From positions 8,769 through 72,768 of the forward strand of contig CAKUAD010000007.1 in assembly GCA_934636265.1 (NCBI GenBank): DNA of 64,000 nucleotides, given 5' to 3'. Made by a program: the position numbers and the translations under genes. Positions within the stretch are counted from its first letter, which is position 1. Each line of letters starts with the position of its first letter. This document shows, in pieces, positions 59,795-64,000 of this stretch. The stretch is from an uncultured Flavobacterium sp. GTDB taxonomy: Bacteria > Bacteroidota > Bacteroidia > Flavobacteriales > Flavobacteriaceae. Below the pieces are notes generated by a model, which was not told the DNA's origin, did not search any database, and saw only the letters and a program-made list of their open reading frames with translations.

Positions 59795-60161
59795 TTTTTG
59801 AGTTTAAGTCGATTATTTTTTGGAGATCTTCGGGGATAGTCATCGGCTTCAGAGGCGGCACATCTGCCCCGCCCGTATTACCGACAGGGACATGTCCGAC
59901 AAACGATTTGATTCCGCCGAAAAGCAGTCTTGGAATTTGCCCCGCGATCTCCGGCCAACTTTTAATCCTGATTCCAAAACATAACATTCTCCAATGGACA
60001 ACTGAATGCTGGTAAGGATACTTTTGGCCGATTATGTGAGCGCGTTCATAATGCTTCCAACACGCTGAAAATTCGCTGCGATCCAAAAATTCTTTTGCTG
60101 TCTTTAGTTCCGCTTCAAAAAAGGGAACTAAAGACTGAGGCATCGTTATGTAAATTTCCAT
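59775..60161 (-). CDS. DUF3703 protein
   Basis: 128 residues. Blocks AELKTAKEFLDRSEFSACWK, YERAHIIGQKYPYQHSVVHW and the C-terminal IPEDLQKIIDLN fit DUF3703, a small cytoplasmic family that recurs in metal-resistance operons. All helices, no metal-binding cysteines; several histidines (AHIIGQ, QHSVVHW). Function unknown. Tight overlap with the ATPase gene and one-base gap from the HMA gene make it part of one transcript. Confidence 0.85.
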   Translation of the reverse strand: MEIYITMPQSLVPFFEAELKTAKEFLDRSEFSACWKHYERAHIIGQKYPYQHSVVHWRMLCFGIRIKSWPEIAGQIPRLLFGGIKSFVGHVPVGNTGGADVPPLKPMTIPEDLQKIIDLNSKNEDTSK

Positions 60162-60162
60162 G

Positions 60163-60522
60163 TTACGACGGCTTGCAGCATCCGTCCAATTTTTCGTAAC
60201 CCGCCGGATCAGCTTCTACGTCGTCAGCTGCGTAACCCAATTTGCTGATAGCAGTTTTGATAGCCGCCAAATCTATCTTCTTGGAATTGTAGACCACTTC
60301 GATAGTTTCTTCCTTCTCGTTAAGGGTTATCATCTGGATGCCTTTTGTTTTCAGTAAGGTTTTCTCCAGCAGCCCTCCGCAGGTTTCGCACTGCTTGCAA
60401 TGGTCACAGGTTATGGAAGTTTTGATTACTGCCTTTTGAACTGTTTTCTGCTGCGCTGACGCACTTGTAGCGATTGATAAAAATGTTATGATGATGATGA
60501 ATGTTTTTACGAAATTTTTCAT
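60163..60522 (-). CDS. Exported heavy-metal-associated (HMA) domain protein
   Basis: 119 residues. Signal peptide (MKNFVKTFIIIITFLSIATSASAQ) and a MerP-like HMA domain. The usual GMxCxxC loop is extended: TSITCDHCKQCETCGGL gives four cysteines in a short span, then LDGCCKPS at the end supplies two more. Periplasmic metal binding and hand-over to the CusB/CusA pump is the natural role. The extra cysteines suggest a higher metal capacity than ordinary MerP. Confidence 0.9.
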   Translation of the reverse strand: MKNFVKTFIIIITFLSIATSASAQQKTVQKAVIKTSITCDHCKQCETCGGLLEKTLLKTKGIQMITLNEKEETIEVVYNSKKIDLAAIKTAISKLGYAADDVEADPAGYEKLDGCCKPS

Positions 60523-60551
60523 GTTAGATAGCTATTAAAATTGATATTAAA

Positions 60552-61874
60552 TTAGTGATCGTGTCCGCCGCCGCCTTCACTTTTCAGCAAGTGACTTTGT
60601 ATATAGTACGCGCCTTTGGTGACAATTTTCGCATCAGCAGGAAGTTGTTGCAGCGGCGTGATTTGGACATAGCCCAATTGTGCTGTTCCGGTCTTCACTT
60701 CTATGCGCTGGAAATGATAACTTTTCCCTGACTCCTTGTGGGCGTGCCCATCATCATGTGAATGGTCTTTCTCCGAGTCATGTGATGAGGTCTCATCGTG
60801 TGAATGCCCGTCGTCGTGAGCATGGTCTTTTTCAGCGTCGTGACCGCCTTCTTGCTCAACTCCTTCAAGAATAAAAATAAACTCGCGTCCCTCCGCCTTA
60901 ACTACGGCATCTACCGGAAGTGCGTTGACGGTATTTGCACCGACGTCAATAAGCGCGTTGACATACATTCCGGGTATGAGTTGTTGTTTGTCGTTTTCAA
61001 TATCTGCGTGAACGGCAACCGATTTGGTTTCATTTTCAAACGCCTTGCCCACGCTGAAAATCTTTCCGCTGATTTCCGTGTTATCCTGATTGGTCAGAAC
61101 AAAGCGGACATTTTGGCCCGTTTTTACCTTTTGGAGGTCTTTCTCATAAACCAATAAATCAACATGCAACTGCGAATTGTCGACGATATTCACCAAAGCC
61201 TGACCGGGTGACACTGTACTGCCTATTTTGATATTAACTTCGGTAATCGACCCCGAAATTGGCGCAACGACGGGAACGGTAGCGACAGCGCCTCTGTTTG
61301 GGTTGATGTTCATTGTCTGAAGCTGTTTACTAAGAGAGGAATAGCGTGCCTTTTCTATCTCGTAGTCGGCTTTGGTTTTCTGAAAAACTTTCTTCGCCGA
61401 CACCTCTTCCTCGCTCAGAACCCGCTGCCGTTCAAACTCTAACTTCAGGAATTCCAGATTACTTTTTGAGGTTAGGTAATCCTGCTGGATTCTGGTAAAT
61501 TCAGGACTTTCTACCGTTGCGATTACTTGTCCTTTGCGGACGCTCTGCCCCTCTATAATGGCGATGCTTTTGATGATTCCAGACACAAAGACCGATACGT
61601 CCGCTTGGTTCTGCGGTGGCAACTTGGTGTATCCGTTAGCATTGATTACTTCGCTGAGGTTTTTAGGGCTAAAAGTACCAAGCACAACACCAGCTGAAGA
61701 ATATTGCGCCTCATTGAGTTCGACCTCTTTGTTTCCGCTCTCTTCATGTGCAGCTTCTTTTTTGGCTTCCGGTTCGTCGGTAGAAGTTTCTTCTTTTTTA
61801 CCGCATGCAGCCAGTAATAACAATACAGCTGACACAAGCATTATTTTAAATGGATTATACTTTGATTTCATCAT
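60552..61874 (-). CDS. cusB: RND metal-efflux periplasmic adaptor (CusB/CzcB)
   Basis: 440 residues. Lipoprotein signal ending LLLAAC, a Glu/Lys-rich linker, then the hairpin-lipoyl-barrel order of membrane fusion proteins (FVSGIIKSIAIIEGQSVRKG, GSITEVNIKIGSTVSPGQAL, LHVDLLVYEKDLQKVKTGQN). Near the C-terminus is a remarkable His/Asp-rich insertion of ~45 residues (HDAEKDHAHDDGHSHDETSS, then HDSEKDHSHDDGHAHKESGK), a metal-binding store typical of zinc or cobalt systems. Its ATG overlaps the cusA stop by one base. Two ATGs (61874, 61871) are possible. Confidence 0.93.
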   Translation of the reverse strand: MMKSKYNPFKIMLVSAVLLLLAACGKKEETSTDEPEAKKEAAHEESGNKEVELNEAQYSSAGVVLGTFSPKNLSEVINANGYTKLPPQNQADVSVFVSGIIKSIAIIEGQSVRKGQVIATVESPEFTRIQQDYLTSKSNLEFLKLEFERQRVLSEEEVSAKKVFQKTKADYEIEKARYSSLSKQLQTMNINPNRGAVATVPVVAPISGSITEVNIKIGSTVSPGQALVNIVDNSQLHVDLLVYEKDLQKVKTGQNVRFVLTNQDNTEISGKIFSVGKAFENETKSVAVHADIENDKQQLIPGMYVNALIDVGANTVNALPVDAVVKAEGREFIFILEGVEQEGGHDAEKDHAHDDGHSHDETSSHDSEKDHSHDDGHAHKESGKSYHFQRIEVKTGTAQLGYVQITPLQQLPADAKIVTKGAYYIQSHLLKSEGGGGHDH

Positions 61875-64000
61875 TATTGATTTATGAGGTATTGGATGTT
61901 GATGATAGTTTGGTTATACTGGCGCACTGCGTCGGCATAGTTCAGCAAAATGCTATTAGCCGTATCGAGATTTTGAACGTACTCTACATAGGACACGTCG
62001 CCGTTTTGATAAGCCTTTGTTGCATTAGCTGTAATTTTCTTGGCGTTAGGCTCGGCGGTATCTCTGTAATATGACACAAGTGCATCGTATGTCGCCAGCT
62101 GCTCATTCTCTTCGACCAGTCGGCTTTTGAATTGGGTTTGCATATAGGCCGCGTTTTGCTTTTCGCGCTCGATGTTGATACGAGCTGCCCTTGCCCTTGC
62201 CGCGCTGCCGCCAAAGAAAACAGGAAGCGCTATTCCAACCGTGAAACCCTGAAAGCGCATGGCGTCGTCATAATATCGTGGCGTGCCGTCTATATCCTGA
62301 TTCCCGGTAATGGACTGGATAAAATAACCAGCCGAAATATCAGGCCATAAAGAAGCTTGTTCTGCTTTTCGAGTTGCTATTGCGATGTCAACCTGTTTCT
62401 CCGCCAACTGAAACTCCGGATTTTGTTTCACAGCAGATGAATCCACCGCCGAAATCGGTGGCAGTGGAGTAAACGAAGTATCTGCTACGCTGAAATCCTC
62501 TTTTAGATTCAATAATAGCTTCAGGCGTGTCCTTTCGATTTTTACCTGCGCCTCATTCTGTCTGATACGTTGCTGAAGTTCCTGCTGTTTAGCTGAGGCT
62601 ACATTCTTTTCGAGCGAGTTGGTTTCGCCTACGCGAAACTTTACATCTGCTGAGCGTACAAACTTATCCATCACCGCAGCCTGCTTAGACAAAATGGTAT
62701 TCAGTTTCTGAAAATAAAGCAAGTTGTTCCAGGATTCGCGAACCGAAAATGCGATTTGCTGTTTAGTCGCCGCCGAACGTAATTGACTTGCATTGCTATT
62801 CTCTTTGAGTAACTTCCGGGTCGCGCTGATGCGGAACGGATTGATGCTTTGGGATATGGAAATATTCTTGTCCTGCGCCGCAGAGTTGAACTGCCCAAAC
62901 ATTCCGTTGACCTCGGTTTTTGGAATGTCCCATGCCGAACCTATCAACTTGGTTTGCGCCTGAACATCCAGTTCAGATGCCTTCAGGTTCTGATTGTTCT
63001 TGAAAGCCAGATTCAACGCATTTTCAATTGACATAGGCTGCGCCTGCGCCGAACCAATAGCTGGCAAAGCCAAAGCAAACAACAGCACCAGCGTACTTAC
63101 GTTGGGTTTAAACTTGCCTCCTTTTTCAACGAAATAATACAGGATTGGCAAGACGATAAGCGTGAGCAGTGTGGCGGTGATCAGACCGCCGATGACGACG
63201 GTTGCCAAAGGCTTCTGTACTTCAGCCCCTGCACTCGTGCTAATCGCCATTGGCAAGAAGCCGAGCGAGGCGACCGCGGCGGTCATGACGACCGCGCGGA
63301 GGCGGCGATGGGCTCCTTCGCGAGCGGCCTCGCGGACACTTCGGCCTTCGGCGCGGAGCTGCTTCACGGTCGAGAGCAAGACGACGCCGTTCAAGACTGC
63401 GATGCCAAAGAGCGCGATGAAGCCGATCGAGGCCGAGATTGAGAGTTCAATTCCGCGCCAATCCAGTAAGAAAATTCCACCGATAGCTGCAAATGGAACA
63501 TTCAAGTAGATCAGCAGGGCGGCGCTCAATTCGCCAAAGGCGAGGTAGAGCAAGAGGAAGATGAGGAGGAGCGCGGCCGGGACGGCGACCGCGAGGCTCT
63601 CGGTGGCGGCCGCGAGGTTCTTGAACTGGCCGCCCCAGGTCAAGGTGTAGCCCACGGGGAGCTTGAGCTCGCGGTGGACGAGGGCTTGGGCGTCGGCGAC
63701 GAAGCCGCCGAGGTCGCGGCCGCGCACGTTGACGTCGACGGCGGTCTTGCGGGCGATGGCGACGCGCGAGATCGAGGCGGGCTGGTCGATGAGTTCGAGG
63801 GTGGCCACCTGGCCGAGCGGGACGGCGGGGCCGGCGCCGCGCACCGGGAGGCGGGCGAGGGCTTGGGGGTCGGCGCGAGCGGCGGGCGGGAGGCGGACGA
63901 GCAAGGGGACGCGGCGGGACAAGGTCTGGTCGAGCGGCCAGACTTCGCCGACCTCGCGACCGCCGACCGCCTCGACGGCGTCGAGCACGTCGCGCGCGGA
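61874..64000 (-). CDS. cusA: CusA/CzcA-type RND pump fused to a TolC-like channel (partial, 5' end missing)
   Basis: 709 residues are visible; the frame is open at the window edge. The first ~305 visible residues are the C-terminal half of a CusA/CzcA pump (LNVPFAAIGGIFLLDWRGIE, GFIALFGIAVLNGVVL, SLGFLPMAISTSAGAEVQKP). After a short linker with a second export-like helix (LVLLFALALPAIGSAQAQ), residues ~325-709 are a TolC-like outer membrane factor (IENALNLAFKNNQNLKASEL, VRESWNNLLYFQKL). Such pump-channel fusions are usual in Bacteroidetes. The DNA for the visible pump part beyond about 63250 is far more GC-rich than the rest of the gene; see findings. Confidence 0.85.
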   Translation of the reverse strand, partial: SARDVLDAVEAVGGREVGEVWPLDQTLSRRVPLLVRLPPAARADPQALARLPVRGAGPAVPLGQVATLELIDQPASISRVAIARKTAVDVNVRGRDLGGFVADAQALVHRELKLPVGYTLTWGGQFKNLAAATESLAVAVPAALLLIFLLLYLAFGELSAALLIYLNVPFAAIGGIFLLDWRGIELSISASIGFIALFGIAVLNGVVLLSTVKQLRAEGRSVREAAREGAHRRLRAVVMTAAVASLGFLPMAISTSAGAEVQKPLATVVIGGLITATLLTLIVLPILYYFVEKGGKFKPNVSTLVLLFALALPAIGSAQAQPMSIENALNLAFKNNQNLKASELDVQAQTKLIGSAWDIPKTEVNGMFGQFNSAAQDKNISISQSINPFRISATRKLLKENSNASQLRSAATKQQIAFSVRESWNNLLYFQKLNTILSKQAAVMDKFVRSADVKFRVGETNSLEKNVASAKQQELQQRIRQNEAQVKIERTRLKLLLNLKEDFSVADTSFTPLPPISAVDSSAVKQNPEFQLAEKQVDIAIATRKAEQASLWPDISAGYFIQSITGNQDIDGTPRYYDDAMRFQGFTVGIALPVFFGGSAARARAARINIEREKQNAAYMQTQFKSRLVEENEQLATYDALVSYYRDTAEPNAKKITANATKAYQNGDVSYVEYVQNLDTANSILLNYADAVRQYNQTIINIQYLINQ
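63250..64000. other. GC-rich block inside cusA, possible assembly chimera
   Basis: From about 63250 to the end the sequence turns very rich in G and C with third-position GC codons, apart from a short AT-richer pocket at about 63447-63510. The protein reads on as CusA without a frameshift. The change happens next to the most conserved part of the gene (QKPLATVVIGG region), where unlike cusA genes can be joined by an assembler. Confidence 0.7.

Noticed and set aside
61874..63100. Pump-channel fusion as an assembly error
   Set aside because: CusA-TolC fusions are normal in Bacteroidetes; the fusion point has flavobacterial composition on both sides. Only the later GC-rich switch is suspicious.

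Overview
The window comes from a member of the Bacteroidetes, most likely a flavobacterium with a fairly high GC content for that group. The signs are -7 boxes of the TAnnTTTG type, type IX secretion (T9SS) C-terminal sorting domains, choice-of-anchor B and ELWxxDGT repeat proteins, DUF5723, DUF6952 and DUF6141 proteins, and a CusA transporter fused to a TolC-like outer-membrane channel. Genus and species cannot be fixed from the sequence alone.

Layout. 1-4.5 kb: the end of an esterase, a cold-shock gene with promoter and terminator, two hypotheticals, and an overlapping-style response regulator/TPR histidine kinase pair. 4.5-8.9 kb: a minus-strand run of exported proteins (OmpA-like, head-fibre-like, two T9SS cargo proteins). 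9.0-10.8 kb: small membrane and exported proteins, including a repeat protein that fits the 7(1) septoil knot family. 11-22 kb: mostly plus-strand core genes (P-type ATPase, SugE/Gdx exporter, DUF4256, DUF4328, DUF1801, two GNAT enzymes, pentapeptide protein, UbiA-like membrane protein, CDF transporter, L-serine deaminase). 22-32 kb: lipoprotein, panB, RluA-type pseudouridine synthase, DUF5723 protein, aldehyde dehydrogenase, zinc metallopeptidase, an orphan AT-rich gene, comM/yifB, and a membrane protein/XRE pair. 32.4-41.2 kb: a tight minus-strand six-gene operon (lpd, choice-of-anchor B protein, lipoprotein, pabB, tilS, dsbD). 41.4-51.4 kb: membrane protein/winged-helix/CreD, ATP-cone nuclease with a beta-CASP RNase, an Lrp regulator divergent from a PLP gamma-lyase, an amino-acid permease, and a peroxiredoxin/thioredoxin/DUF6952 set with a striking palindrome over its promoter. 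51.4-53.1 kb: a large polytopic membrane protein.

A tRNA-Ser(UGA) at 53.2 kb marks the start of a different kind of DNA: AT-richer, with unrecognised genes, an excisionase-like HTH protein, and a divergent XRE regulator/182-aa pair. It is followed by a minus-strand heavy-metal efflux operon (CusA-TolC fusion, CusB, an HMA protein, DUF3703, a ZntA/CadA-type ATPase, and a small membrane protein). This looks like a tRNA-linked genomic island carrying metal resistance; no integrase is visible in the window.

The last ~750 bases, inside the cusA reading frame, switch abruptly to very GC-rich sequence. Either the contig is chimeric at a conserved part of cusA, or cusA is a recombinant. Gene content to the right of about 63.1 kb should not be trusted as belonging to this genome without read-level evidence.
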